Source of the DNA: DATBLY01 sp963705545
GTDB lineage: Bacteria > Actinomycetota > UBA4738 > HRBIN12
NCBI GenBank assembly: GCA_963705545.1
Contig: CAVPJX010000001.1
Coordinates: 496,001-560,000, forward strand
Reading direction: 5' to 3'
Length of the DNA stretch: 64,000 nt
In this document: positions 52,321 through 61,625 of the stretch, piece by piece
Numbering within the stretch: the stretch's first letter is position 1
Layout of the letters: each line of letters begins with the position of its first letter
Notes under the pieces: generated by a model
Seen by the model: the letters and a program-made list of their open reading frames with translations, nothing else
The model's database searches: none
Told to the model about the DNA's origin: nothing
Made by a program: the position numbers and the translations under genes

Positions 52321-55300
52321 GTGAACGAGCGCAAGCGACCGTCGGGGACCCCCAACCGGAAGGGCGCGCAACGAGATCTCTTGACGATCTCGGCCGTCGC
52401 CCTGGCCCTGCTGTTCCTGGGCGTGGCCTTCGACGTCTTCGAGCAGGTCCGCAACTGGGTGGAGCGCCACACGCCGATCCAGATCGACAACGTGTTCGCG
52501 GTCCTGCTGGTGCTCTCGGGTGCCTTCTGCGTGTTCGGGATCAGACAGTGGCTCCACGCGGACCGGGAGCATGAGCTCCGGACCACGACCGAGGAGCGCT
52601 TCCGGTCCCTGGTCGAGCAGCTTCCGGCGGTGACGTACACGTGGGTGCCGACCCAGCCGACCGGCGATGTCGCGCCGCCGTACGTGAGCCCCCAGATCGA
52701 GCGGCTACTCGGGTTCGAGCCGCAGGAGTGGTCGGGCGATCCGCACCTCTGGATCGAACGCCTGCACCCGGACGACCGCGAGCGGGTCCTCGCGGCCTCG
52801 AACCGAGCCGATCGAGCCGGCACGCCGTTCCTGGAGGAGTACCGAACGCACACGAAGGACGGCCGGTACGTCTGGATCCGGGACGAGGCCGCCGTCGTCG
52901 AGCGCGACGCGTCGGGCCGGCCGACGCTCGTCCAGGGAGTGATGTTCGACATCACGGAGCAGAAGGAGGCCGAGGCGCGGCTCCAGGAGGCAGAGAACCG
53001 GTACCGCACGATCGTCGAGCGCGTACCGGCGGTCGCGTACACGTGGGACAGCGCAGACGCACCGGATGCGGCGCCCGCCCTCTACATCAGCCCGCAGATC
53101 CACCAGCTCCTCGGCTACCAAGCCGACGAGTGGCGGCGCGATCCGTCCCTGTGGTCCGCGAGCGCGCATCCGGACGATCGGGAGCCCGTGCTGGCGGCGT
53201 GGGCACGCGCATCCGACAAGGGCGACCCGTTCGCGATGGAGTACCGCCTCCGCACGCGCGACGGCCGGATGGTCTGGGTCCGCGACGAGGCGGTCCCTGT
53301 GTCGACAGGAGCGCGCGGGCGAGCGATCTACCAGGGCGTGATGTTCGACATCACGGAGCAGAAGGAGGCCGAGCAGCGGTTCCGGCGGCTCGTCGAGCAA
53401 CTCCCGGTCGTCACGTACCTCGCCACGTCCGGAGGCGGGCGCCATCGCACGCTGTACATGGCTCCCGGGATCAGCGAACTCACCGGCGACGAGCCGAAGG
53501 CCTGGACGGGATCGGACGGCGCCTGGGAGGAGCGGATCCATCCGGAGGATCGCGAGCGGGTCCTGCACGCGGATGAACGGACCGACCGGTCGGAGGATCG
53601 GTTCGAGCTCGAGTACCGGTTGCGGCGGGCGGACGGGGGTGTCGTCTGGGTGCGGGATACGGCGGTCCTGGTCGATCGCGACGGCCCGGAGGGTCCGACC
53701 TGGCAGGGGGTCCTCGAGGACATCACGGGCAGGCGCTCGGCCGAGGAACAGCTCGGCCACGCGAGGGAGCGCTACCGCCATCTGGTCGAACGGCTCCCTG
53801 CCGCCGTGTACATCGACGCCGTCGACGACGTGAGCTCGGCCGTCTACATCAGCCCGCAGTACGAAGCCCTGACGGGGTACTCGCCGCAGGAGCGCGTGGA
53901 CACACCCGAACTCTGGACCCAGATCCTGCACCCCGACGATCGCGACCGGGTGCTCACCGAGTCGATCCGGACGAACGAGACGGGTGACCCGTTCGACATC
54001 GAGTACCGCATCGTCACCAAGGACGGACGGACCGTCTGGGTGCACGACCAGGCGAACCTGGTGGACATGCCCGACGGCATCCGGGCCTGGCAAGGCGTCC
54101 TCACCGACGTCACCGAGGCGAAGGAGGTCCTCGAGCGTCTGTCCCGACGCGACCGGATCCTCGAGGCGGCGAGCTTCGCGGCCGAGCGATTGCTCTCCGT
54201 GGACTCCTGGAACGACGTGGTCGGCGAGGTCCTGGCCCGGCTCGGCGCCGCCGCCGGCGCGAGCCGAGCGGCCGTCTATCGCAACACGCCGAGGGAGGAT
54301 GGCCGCCTCTGCCTGGCCCTCGTCGAGGAGTGGACGACCTCGCGCGTGAGCGGGTTCGCGGGGCGGCTCGAAGGGCAGCTCGTCTCATTCGAGGAGGCGG
54401 GTCTCGGCCGGTGGCGCGGGCTCCTGTCCGCCGGCGAGGCGATCCACGGCTCCGTGGACGGGTTCCCCCCGGAGGAGGCGGAGATCCTCCGAAGCTCCGG
54501 GATCCGGTCGCTCGCCGTGATCCCGATCGGCGCCGGGGGCGAGTGGTGGGGGCACGTCGTTTGCGATCAGGCCGACGAGGAGCGCACGTGGCAGGACGCC
54601 GAGCTGGACGCCCTCCGGGTCGTCGCGAACACGTTCGGAGCGGCGATCGGTCGGGAACGCGCATCGCGGCGGCTCTCGGAGACCGAAGCGCGCTACCGGA
54701 GCCTGATCGAACAGATCCCGGCGATCACGTACATGGAGTCGGCCACCGAGCCCGGGAAGAAGCTCTACATCAGCCCCCAGGTCGAGTCGATCCTGGGCGT
54801 CCGTGACACGACGTGGAGCCACGAGGGCTGGCTGGCAAGGATCCACCCGGACGATCGGGACCGGGTCCGGGAGGAGGACGAGCGCACCGAGCGGACGGGT
54901 GAGCCGTTCAGCGTCGAGTACCGCATGCGGCGGCCTGACGGCGGCGTCGTGTGGATCCAGGACGACGCGGTCCTGCTCCGCGACGATCGAGGCGCGCCCT
55001 TGTACTGGCAGGGGGTGCGCTTCGACATCACCTCGCGCAAGGAGGTCGAGGAACAGCTCCGCGAGGCCGAGGAACGCTTCCGCCGTCTGGTCGAGCAGAT
55101 GCCTGCCATCACCTACGTGGACGAACGGCCCGAGGACGACGATGCGCCGTGGTCGACGACCTACATCAGCCCCCAGGTGGCGTCGATCCTCGGCTACGAG
55201 CCCCAGGAGTTCGCGGAGGACCCGACGTTGTGGGGTCGGATCGTGCACCCGGACGATCGCGATCGCTCCTCCGCCGCCGACCTGCATCACTACCGGACCG

Positions 55301-57030
55301 GTGAGCCCCTCGCGACGGAGCTCCGCCTGTTCGCGAAGGATGGGTCCGTCCGGTGGCTCCGCGACGAGGCCACGATCCTCCCCGGCCCCGACGGTCGACC
55401 GCGTCTCAGCCAGGGGATCCTGGTCGACGTCACCGAGACGAAGCTCGCCGAGCAGCAGCTCCAGGAGGCGCAGGAGCGGTACCGCTCGCTGATCGAGACG
55501 ATCCCGGCCGCGACGTACATCGACACGGTCGACGCGATCTCGCAAGCGCTCTACATGAGCCCCCAGGTCGAGCAGATCTACGGATACACACCCGAGGAGT
55601 GGAAGACCCAACCCTGGCTGTGGGAACAGGGACTGCACCCCGACGATCGAGACGACGTGATCGCGGCGGTGGAACGACACAACCGCGACGGGATCCCGTA
55701 CGAGGCCGAGTACCGGTTCCGGCATCGCGACGGGCACTGGGTCTGGGTCCGCGACCAGGCCGTGATGATCCACGACGAGACCGGCCAGCACCGATTCTCC
55801 CAAGGTGTCGTGATCGACGTCACCGCGGCCAAGCAGGCCGAGGACCAGCTCCGAGAGGCGGAGGAGCGGTTCCGTGCGATCGTGGAGCACGTGCCGGCCG
55901 CGATCTACCTCGACCGGCCCGACGAGAGCCTCCAGACTGAGTACATCAGCCCCCAGATCGAAGACCTCACGGGGATCTCGGCCGAGGAGTGGCGAGCCCG
56001 ACCCGAGGCTTGGGTCGAGGCGATCCATCCGATCGACCGCGACGAGATCCTCCGCTCGTACCGGGCGGCCGTCGATGCGAGACAAGCATGGGCCGAGGAA
56101 TACCGGATGCGGACCCGCGACGGCCGCACGATCTGGGTCCGCGACGAGACCACCTTCCTGCACGACGAGCACGGCGACCCGACGTACATGCAGGGCGTGA
56201 TCTGGGACGTCACCGAACGACGGCTCGCCGAGCAGGCCCTTCGCGAGAGCGAACAGCGGGAGCGGGAGGCCGCGGAGCGACTCCGGGCGCTCGACGAGAT
56301 GAAGAACACGTTCCTCGCCGCGGTGTCGCACGAGCTCCGCAGCCCGCTCACATCGATCCTCGGCCTCTCGCTCACGCTCGAGCGCTCCGAGCTCGAGGAG
56401 ACGGACCGGAACGATCTCCTGCAGCGCCTCGCCGCCAACGCTCGCAAGCTGGACCGTCTCCTCAAGGACCTCCTGGACATCGACCGCCTGAACCGCGGGA
56501 TCGTCGAGCCCCAGTACCGGACGACCGACGTCGGGGCCCTCGCGCGCCGAACGATCGAGAACCTCGACGCCCTCGGCGACCGGACGATCCAGGTGCAGGC
56601 CGAACCGGCGACGATGTCCGTGGACGCGGCGAAGGTCGAGCGGATCGTCGAGAACCTCCTGATGAACGCGGCTCGCCATACGTCGAGCGGCAGCACGATC
56701 TGGCTGACGGTCGAACGCGAACCGGAGGGGGTGTTGATCGCGGTCGAGGACGACGGTGAAGGCGTGCCGGAGGAGATGCGACAGGCGATCTTCGAGCCGT
56801 TCCGGCAGGGCTCGAACACCGCGCCGCACGCGCCCGGGACCGGCATCGGGCTCTCCCTCGTCGCCAGGTTCTCGCAGCTCCACGGCGGTCGAGCCTGGGT
56901 CCAGGAGCGCGAAGGGGGCGGCGCCTCGTTCCGCGTCTTCCTCCCGAACGGACCGGGTGACGGCGGAGCCCGCGACGGGAGCGAGGCGGGAGGCGCGCGT
57001 CCACCCGGGGATCGGGCGGAGGCGGGCTAG
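52321..57030 (+). CDS. Giant membrane histidine kinase with eight PAS domains and a GAF domain
   Basis: 1569 residues from GTG 52321. Two membrane segments lie at about 20-41 and 57-76. PAS domains then start near 92, 226, 352 and 483, each opening with an ERFRxLVExLPAVTY-like helix and ending WQGVxxDIT-like. A GAF domain occupies about 604-780. Four more PAS domains start near 789, 919, 1053 and 1182. The HisKA has the phospho-acceptor His in AAVSHELRSPLT (about 1336), and the ATPase has ENLLMNAARHTSSG, DDGEGVP and GTGIGLSL. No receiver gene is adjacent; the partner is unknown. A frame extends upstream over E1 beta but is not coding. Confidence 0.93.
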   Translation: MNERKRPSGTPNRKGAQRDLLTISAVALALLFLGVAFDVFEQVRNWVERHTPIQIDNVFAVLLVLSGAFCVFGIRQWLHADREHELRTTTEERFRSLVEQLPAVTYTWVPTQPTGDVAPPYVSPQIERLLGFEPQEWSGDPHLWIERLHPDDRERVLAASNRADRAGTPFLEEYRTHTKDGRYVWIRDEAAVVERDASGRPTLVQGVMFDITEQKEAEARLQEAENRYRTIVERVPAVAYTWDSADAPDAAPALYISPQIHQLLGYQADEWRRDPSLWSASAHPDDREPVLAAWARASDKGDPFAMEYRLRTRDGRMVWVRDEAVPVSTGARGRAIYQGVMFDITEQKEAEQRFRRLVEQLPVVTYLATSGGGRHRTLYMAPGISELTGDEPKAWTGSDGAWEERIHPEDRERVLHADERTDRSEDRFELEYRLRRADGGVVWVRDTAVLVDRDGPEGPTWQGVLEDITGRRSAEEQLGHARERYRHLVERLPAAVYIDAVDDVSSAVYISPQYEALTGYSPQERVDTPELWTQILHPDDRDRVLTESIRTNETGDPFDIEYRIVTKDGRTVWVHDQANLVDMPDGIRAWQGVLTDVTEAKEVLERLSRRDRILEAASFAAERLLSVDSWNDVVGEVLARLGAAAGASRAAVYRNTPREDGRLCLALVEEWTTSRVSGFAGRLEGQLVSFEEAGLGRWRGLLSAGEAIHGSVDGFPPEEAEILRSSGIRSLAVIPIGAGGEWWGHVVCDQADEERTWQDAELDALRVVANTFGAAIGRERASRRLSETEARYRSLIEQIPAITYMESATEPGKKLYISPQVESILGVRDTTWSHEGWLARIHPDDRDRVREEDERTERTGEPFSVEYRMRRPDGGVVWIQDDAVLLRDDRGAPLYWQGVRFDITSRKEVEEQLREAEERFRRLVEQMPAITYVDERPEDDDAPWSTTYISPQVASILGYEPQEFAEDPTLWGRIVHPDDRDRSSAADLHHYRTGEPLATELRLFAKDGSVRWLRDEATILPGPDGRPRLSQGILVDVTETKLAEQQLQEAQERYRSLIETIPAATYIDTVDAISQALYMSPQVEQIYGYTPEEWKTQPWLWEQGLHPDDRDDVIAAVERHNRDGIPYEAEYRFRHRDGHWVWVRDQAVMIHDETGQHRFSQGVVIDVTAAKQAEDQLREAEERFRAIVEHVPAAIYLDRPDESLQTEYISPQIEDLTGISAEEWRARPEAWVEAIHPIDRDEILRSYRAAVDARQAWAEEYRMRTRDGRTIWVRDETTFLHDEHGDPTYMQGVIWDVTERRLAEQALRESEQREREAAERLRALDEMKNTFLAAVSHELRSPLTSILGLSLTLERSELEETDRNDLLQRLAANARKLDRLLKDLLDIDRLNRGIVEPQYRTTDVGALARRTIENLDALGDRTIQVQAEPATMSVDAAKVERIVENLLMNAARHTSSGSTIWLTVEREPEGVLIAVEDDGEGVPEEMRQAIFEPFRQGSNTAPHAPGTGIGLSLVARFSQLHGGRAWVQEREGGGASFRVFLPNGPGDGGARDGSEAGGARPPGDRAEAG

Positions 57031-57040
57031 ACTCGCTCGG

Positions 57041-58039
57041 ATGCCGACCCGCGACCACAACCCGTCCCGTCGCCGCCTCCACCTCCCGATCGTCGGCGTG
57101 ACCAACGGACCCGGTCCGGAGGCGGCCGGCGTCAACGCACGTGGTGAGCGGAAGCCGCCGTGGCTGAAGGTCCGGCTGGCCACGGGCCCGAACGTCACGG
57201 GCCTCCGGGACCTGATGCGGTCGCGATCGCTCCACACGGTCTGCGAGGAGGCGATGTGCCCCAACCTCGGCGAGTGCTGGGAGCAGCGCGAGGCCACCTT
57301 CCTGATCCTCGGCTCGCGTTGCACGCGCCGCTGCGGCTTCTGCGACGTGATGACCGCGAAGCCCGATCCCGTCGACGAAGGCGAGCCCGACCGGATCGCC
57401 GAGGCGACCCTCGCGATGGGGCTGCGCTACGTCGTCCTCACCGGGGTGGCGCGCGACGACCTCACCGACGGAGGCGCCCGGATCTGGGCGCGGACGATCG
57501 AGGCGATCCGGGAAGCGATCCCCGGTTGCCGCGTCGAGGTCCTTCCGAGCGACTTCAAGGGGGGCGAGCGAGACATCGCCACCGTGATCGGGGCCGGACC
57601 GGACGTGTTCGCCCACAACCTCGAGACGGTCCGCCGCCTGCACCCGAGGATCCGCCCCGCGTTCGGCTACGAGCGATCGCTCGAGGTGCTCCGGATCGCC
57701 AAGCGCATCCGGGCCGATCAGATCACGAAGTCGAACCTGATCCTCGGGATGGGCGAACGCCCGGACGAGGTCCTCCCTGCCCTGCGAGATCTCCGCGCGG
57801 CGGCGTGCGACCTGGTGACGATGGGCCAGTACCTGCAGCCCACGTCGCTCCACCTGCCGGTCGACCGGTGGGTAACACCCGAAGAGTTCTCCGAGCACGC
57901 TTCCGCCGGCACGGCGATCGGCATCGCTCACGTGGAGGCGGGACCGCTCGTCCGCAGTTCGTATCACGCGGGCGAGCAGTTCCGACGTGCGTCCGCCGCG
58001 ATGGCCTCCCGGTTCCCCGCGATGGCCTCACCGGGATAG
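57041..58039 (+). CDS. lipA: Lipoyl synthase LipA
   Basis: 332 residues. The auxiliary cluster cysteines C68-x4-C73-x5-C79 (CEEAMCPNLGEC) and the radical-SAM cysteines C94-x3-C98-x2-C101 (CTRRCGFC) are in place, and RSSY near the C-terminus supplies the Ser ligand. It inserts two sulfurs into octanoyl-E2/H protein, following LipB (14424). ATG 57041 is 10 bases after the giant kinase; GTG/ATG alternatives downstream would remove conserved residues. Confidence 0.96.
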   Translation: MPTRDHNPSRRRLHLPIVGVTNGPGPEAAGVNARGERKPPWLKVRLATGPNVTGLRDLMRSRSLHTVCEEAMCPNLGECWEQREATFLILGSRCTRRCGFCDVMTAKPDPVDEGEPDRIAEATLAMGLRYVVLTGVARDDLTDGGARIWARTIEAIREAIPGCRVEVLPSDFKGGERDIATVIGAGPDVFAHNLETVRRLHPRIRPAFGYERSLEVLRIAKRIRADQITKSNLILGMGERPDEVLPALRDLRAAACDLVTMGQYLQPTSLHLPVDRWVTPEEFSEHASAGTAIGIAHVEAGPLVRSSYHAGEQFRRASAAMASRFPAMASPG

Positions 58040-58042
58040 GAG

Positions 58043-58438
58043 GAGCCGGCCTGTAAGCCGGATCCTGTGCCTCGCCTCTCGGCGGGTGGCGGCCATCTCT
58101 CTCGGCTCGCGCGACCCGAGGGTCACAGCGGCGCCGCGCCGCCGTTCACCGGCGGCGTGCGGCCTACCCGGGAGCTCGGGCGGGCCGCCCTCGAACGCTC
58201 CCTGCTTGGCCTTGCTCCGGGTGGGGCTTGCCGAGCCGGCGCGGTCGCCCGCGCCGCTGGTGAGCTCTTACCTCACCGTTTCACCCTTACCGCGCGCGGC
58301 GAGCCGCGCGCGGCGGTCTCCTCTCTGTGACGCCTTCGCGAGGTCGCCCCCGCCTGGGTCGCCCCAGCACCCTGCCCTGCGGAGTCCGGACTTTCCTCGA
58401 CCGACCGATAAGATCGGCCGCGGCCGCCCGGCCGGCTC
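58043..58438 (-). ncRNA. rnpB: RNase P RNA (bacterial type A)
   Basis: Reading the minus strand, the 5' region contains GAGGAAAGTCCGGACTCC, the middle contains AGGGTGAAACGGTGAGGTAAG followed by AGCTCACCAGC, and the 3' end contains GGATCCGGCTTACAGG. These are the conserved cores of RNase P RNA. GAGCCGGCC at the 5' end pairs with GGCCGGCTC at the 3' end as helix P1, fixing the ends within a few bases. The 3' end abuts the convergent lipA stop. A TATCCT box at 58455-58450 may be its -10 element. Confidence 0.97.
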
Positions 58439-58477
58439 CTCCGAGACGGAGGATAGCGCCGTAGACTCGCGAGGCCC

Positions 58478-59416
58478 ATGGCCATGCGGCTCATCCCCGT
58501 CGCCCTCGCGTTCACGCTCCTCATCCCCGCCTGCACCGTGGGGCCCGCGGGACCCGCCCCGCCGGCGGACGCCGAAGTGGACCCCGACGATGCCATCCGC
58601 GCGGCCGGGGCCCGCGAGGCCGCGCGCGCGTTCGTCGTCGCGTACGCCGGTGCGCCGACGGACGGCGCCGCCGGGCTGCGGACGCTGGTCGGAACCCCGC
58701 TGCTGCGTCGGTGGACCGGGTGGCTCCAGGTCCAGAACCAGGGATTCCCGGGGGCGATCACCGGCGACGGCGGCGCGGTTCAGATCGGCCCCGCATCGCC
58801 GTTCGAGGTCGAGAGCGTGCCGGGATCCGCCGGGATCCTCCGGGAAGTGGATGTCCGCGCCTCGATCGCGTTCGCCTTCGCCCCCGAGGACGACGACCCC
58901 TTCTCGGTCGTGCGATCGCTCGACGGCCCCATGCGGCTGATCCGTGGAACCGACGGCGACTGGTCCGTGCTCGATTTCACCAGGGACTCGATCCCGCTGA
59001 GCAGCCAGTTCGAGACCGTCTCGGACGCTCGCGCAACGAGCGGCGCCGCCGAGATCGCGATCGCCGCGTTCTTCGCGGCGCCGACCTGGCAGTTCGGCCT
59101 CGTCGTGCACGCCGCCGACGAGCTCGCGCTCGCGGCGGACGACGTCACGCTGGTCGACGAGGATGAGCGTGCCGTGGCCACCGCCGGCGCGATCACGACG
59201 CAGCTGGAGCGCATCGGCGCCGGGGCGACGGTTCGCGGCCTGGTGGTGTTCGAACCGCGCTCGAGCGCCGACGGCCTCTTCCTCCGGTTGGAACTCCGGG
59301 GTCCGAGCGGGCCCTCGACGCTGGCGATCGCGCTGGCCGGCCGGATCCACCCGATCGAGGTCGCGGGCAGCGCGGGCGGCGAGAGCACCGCAGCGAGCCC
59401 GAGCCCCGCCGGCTAG
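58478..59416 (+). CDS. Predicted lipoprotein, unknown function
   Basis: 312 residues. The N-terminus is a lipoprotein signal with lipobox LLIPAC (Cys about 19). An Ala-rich helix and a beta-rich domain (about 120-295) follow, with two halves that look Ig- or DUF4352-like (WSVLDFTRDS, then GLVVFEPRSSADGLFLRLEL). No catalytic motif was recognised. It overlaps the convergent RNase HI-like gene by 4 bases. It is probably an envelope protein. Confidence 0.7.
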   Translation: MAMRLIPVALAFTLLIPACTVGPAGPAPPADAEVDPDDAIRAAGAREAARAFVVAYAGAPTDGAAGLRTLVGTPLLRRWTGWLQVQNQGFPGAITGDGGAVQIGPASPFEVESVPGSAGILREVDVRASIAFAFAPEDDDPFSVVRSLDGPMRLIRGTDGDWSVLDFTRDSIPLSSQFETVSDARATSGAAEIAIAAFFAAPTWQFGLVVHAADELALAADDVTLVDEDERAVATAGAITTQLERIGAGATVRGLVVFEPRSSADGLFLRLELRGPSGPSTLAIALAGRIHPIEVAGSAGGESTAASPSPAG

Positions 59417-59853
59417 GGCCTTCCCTCGGCGAGCCAGGCGTCCACGCCCTGGTTCGCCAGTCGGTCGGCTTCCTGGTTCCGCTCGCGACGGACGTGCTCG
59501 AAGTCCACGCGCTGGAAGGCGGCGACCTCCCGCATCACCGCTCGGTGGAGATCCTGGAGGTGAGGAGCGCGCACCCGGTACCGCCCGGCGAGCTGCTCGA
59601 TGAGGAGCTTGCTGTCTGAACGGAGGAGGACCCGCGACGCTCCGAGCTCGGACGCCCGCCGCAGCCCTCGGATCGCGGCGGTGTACTCGGCGACGTTGTT
59701 CGTCGTCTCGCCGAGCCCCTCGGCGATCTCATCAACCACTCGCCCCTCCGCGTCGGTGATCTGGACCCCGATGCCCGCCGGCCCTGGGTTCCCCCGGGCG
59801 GCGCCGTCGCAGCTCACGGTCAGAAGACCAGGATCCGGCGACAGTGCTCGCAC
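59413..59853 (-). CDS. RNase HI-like protein
   Basis: 146 residues from GTG 59853. Catalytic acids are D16 (CDGAARGNPGPAG), E56 (NNVAEY), D80 (RSDSKLL) and D130 (NQEADRLAN), the full DEDD set. It would cleave RNA in RNA-DNA hybrids. The start overlaps the zinc-ribbon gene by 34 bases; a GTG at 59817 would remove strand 1 and is less likely. The pairing with a zinc-ribbon protein gene is common in actinobacteria. Confidence 0.92.
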   Translation of the reverse strand: MRALSPDPGLLTVSCDGAARGNPGPAGIGVQITDAEGRVVDEIAEGLGETTNNVAEYTAAIRGLRRASELGASRVLLRSDSKLLIEQLAGRYRVRAPHLQDLHRAVMREVAAFQRVDFEHVRRERNQEADRLANQGVDAWLAEGRP

Positions 59854-60527
59854 CGCCTCACGCCATCGGTCCGCTTCAGGCGGTCGAGCTCGACCGCGGA
59901 GAGCTGTTCATGGCACCCCTGGCATACGCCGTCGATCAGTGCCGCCGCGCCGACGCCCTTCTTCTGCCGCCGGAGGTCTTCGTACAGCTCCAAGACGTCC
60001 GGTTCGATCGTGGGAGCCAGGGCTTCGCGCTCGGCCCGCCGGGCGGCGAGCTCCGACCCGATCGCCCGCAACTCCCGGTCGGCCTCCTCGACGACCCGCT
60101 CCACATCGGCCCGGAGCCTCTCCGAGCGCTCACCGGCCAGGACCGCCTCGGCCTCGACGCCTTCGCGGATCTCCATCAACGCGAGGAGCTCGTCTTCTCG
60201 GTCGGAGCGCCGCCGCTTCAGGTGCTCGATCTCGTGTTGGAGCGACTCCAGCTCCTTCGCGTTGGCGATGCTGCCGTCGTACAGCCGCTTCTCCTCGTCC
60301 GCGGCTTTGAGCGACAGCGAGTCGATCTCGTGCTCGAACCGTGCAGCGTCGCGGGCGAGCTCGTCGAGCTTGAGGCCGAGCTCGCCCAGCTCACCCTCGG
60401 CGGCATCGGCCTCGGACTGGACGGCCCGCAACGCATCGCCGGAGCGGAGCGCCGACTCGCGAGCGACCGAACGTCCGATCGCCAGGTCGACCTCCTGCAG
60501 GGCGAGCAGCGCTTCCGAGCCGGCCAT
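59820..60527 (-). CDS. Zinc-ribbon coiled-coil protein (zf-RING_7/DUF164)
   Basis: 235 residues. Long heptad-rich coiled coil (about 10-170) with many Glu/Arg/Leu, then a C-terminal C4 zinc ribbon (GVCQGCHEQLS and RRCEHCRRILVF). This family is conserved in actinobacteria upstream of an RNase H gene; its role is not firmly known, though nucleic-acid binding is suspected. Its stop lies inside the overlapping RNase HI-like gene. Confidence 0.9.
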   Translation of the reverse strand: MAGSEALLALQEVDLAIGRSVARESALRSGDALRAVQSEADAAEGELGELGLKLDELARDAARFEHEIDSLSLKAADEEKRLYDGSIANAKELESLQHEIEHLKRRRSDREDELLALMEIREGVEAEAVLAGERSERLRADVERVVEEADRELRAIGSELAARRAEREALAPTIEPDVLELYEDLRRQKKGVGAAALIDGVCQGCHEQLSAVELDRLKRTDGVRRCEHCRRILVF

Positions 60528-60582
60528 CGCGCGGAAGCCTAACGGAACCGACCGTCGGGCCCGGGTGGGTACAGGGCGAGGG

Positions 60583-61011
60583 TCAGCCGGTCGGCATCGG
60601 CGGGGCCGGAGGCGAAGGTGCGGAGCCGCCGGCCCCGGCCATCGCCGCGGGGCCTCGATAGGTGGAGCTCCCGAACGCGAGGATCATGAGGAAGATCCAG
60701 TTGAGCAGCACCAACCCCACCGTGAACCCGGCGCCGTGGCCGAAGCTCTTGGAGAGGTCGTTCATCACGATGATGTAGATCACGAGGTTGACGATCGGGA
60801 CCAGGTACAGGACCAGCCACCAGCCCGGCCTGCCGACCACCTTCAGCAGGACGTAGTAGTTGTAGATCGGGATGACGGCCTTCCAGCCCTCTTCGCCGGC
60901 TTTCACGAAGATCCCCCAGAGCGGCAGGATCGCCAGGACGATGACGGCGAGGACCCAGATCCAGACGAAGAACCCCGCCCCGTAGCTATCGGATTGCGCG
61001 AGCGCGTACAT
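60583..61011 (-). CDS. DUF5684-like small membrane protein
   Basis: 142 residues with about four hydrophobic segments and a Pro/Ala/Gly-rich tail. KAGEEGWKAVIPIYNYYVLL followed by GRPGWWLVLYLVPIVNLV is the hallmark of the DUF5684/signal-peptidase-associated membrane family. ATG 61011 is preferred over an in-frame start at 61038 because the conserved part begins there and GGGGGTGG precedes it. Function unknown. Confidence 0.8.
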   Translation of the reverse strand: MYALAQSDSYGAGFFVWIWVLAVIVLAILPLWGIFVKAGEEGWKAVIPIYNYYVLLKVVGRPGWWLVLYLVPIVNLVIYIIVMNDLSKSFGHGAGFTVGLVLLNWIFLMILAFGSSTYRGPAAMAGAGGSAPSPPAPPMPTG

Positions 61012-61080
61012 CGACCACCCCCGCGCGCATGCTGGCACCTGACGATGGACCGCACAAGCACTCGGGGCGGCGGGAAGCGA

Positions 61081-61101
61081 CCGGGGCCCGACGCGCCCCG
61101 G
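61081..61101 (-). terminator. GC-rich hairpin after the Flp pilin gene
   Basis: CCGGGGC-N7-GCCCCGG stem, 40 bases past the pilin stop and before the DUF5684-like gene. No T-run is present. It is a plausible terminator for the small pilin transcript. Confidence 0.4.
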
Positions 61102-61140
61102 GTCGCCGAGCGTGGCCTCCCGGTCCGGCGGGATCGCCGC

Positions 61141-61332
61141 CTAGGGGAAGACCACCTTCTCGTACCCGCTCTTCGTTCCCTGACCCAGGAGGGCCACCCC
61201 GGCCACGATGACCGCCGCGATGAAGGCAAGCATGATCGCGTACTCGACGGCCGTCGCGCCGTGCTCCCCCTCCAACCGGAGGCGGAACCTGGCCCAGCGG
61301 GTCTGCGCATCCGTCGCGAAGCGCAGGAGCAT
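61141..61332 (-). CDS. Flp-type pilin
   Basis: 63 residues. The prepilin cleavage site is EHG-ATAVEYA, with Glu at +5 of the mature pilin (E30), followed by the hydrophobic helix AIMLAFIAAVIVAGVALLGQ. Flp pilins assemble into tad-type adhesive pili after TadV cleavage. No tad or prepilin peptidase gene lies in the window, so it is an orphan here. A ribosome site AGGGGGTG precedes the ATG. The upstream leader carries a candidate cyclic-di-GMP riboswitch and a hairpin. Confidence 0.92.
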   Translation of the reverse strand: MLLRFATDAQTRWARFRLRLEGEHGATAVEYAIMLAFIAAVIVAGVALLGQGTKSGYEKVVFP

Positions 61333-61366
61333 CCCAACACCCCCTACAAGGTGAGTCCGGCACTTC

Positions 61367-61390
61367 GGGCCGCCCGGAGGTGGGCGGCCC
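61367..61390 (-). terminator. Perfect 9-bp hairpin in the pilin leader
   Basis: GGGCCGCCC-N6-GGGCGGCCC, 35-58 bases before the pilin start and about 94 bases after the riboswitch candidate. It could be the expression platform (attenuator), although no T-run follows. Confidence 0.5.
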
Positions 61391-61483
61391 TACGCGCCGT
61401 CTTACCGGGAAGCATCGGCAGACCGTGGCGAGAACCTGAGCGGCCCCCGAGCTCCCCCAAGGGCGCCGGAACGCGTGCGCGGA

Positions 61484-61577
61484 GGCCCCGCTGCTGGTAC
61501 CGTGCCTAGCGAGGGCACCGATCGCGGTTCGCTTTGCGTCACGAGCAGTTCCCTCACACCGGCGGTTGCGCCGGGCC
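61484..61577 (-). promoter_or_regulatory. Candidate cyclic-di-GMP-I (GEMM) riboswitch upstream of Flp pilin
   Basis: On the minus strand an outer stem GGCCC/GGGCC encloses CGCAA, then GACGCAAAGCG (closing CGC/GCG), a second hairpin ACCG...CGGU with inner stem GUGCC/GGCAC, and ACCAGCAGCGGGG. The GACGCAAAGC block, the two-hairpin order and the 3' AGCGGGG resemble cyclic-di-GMP-I aptamers. The first inner hairpin is not canonical. It lies 151 bases upstream of a pilin gene, a typical target. The rest of 61333-61625 is leader for this gene and for cspA. Confidence 0.5.
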
Positions 61578-61625
61578 TGACGGGCGGTTCCAAGGCCCCG
61601 ACGGCGAAGGAAGGAGGGATCGCAA

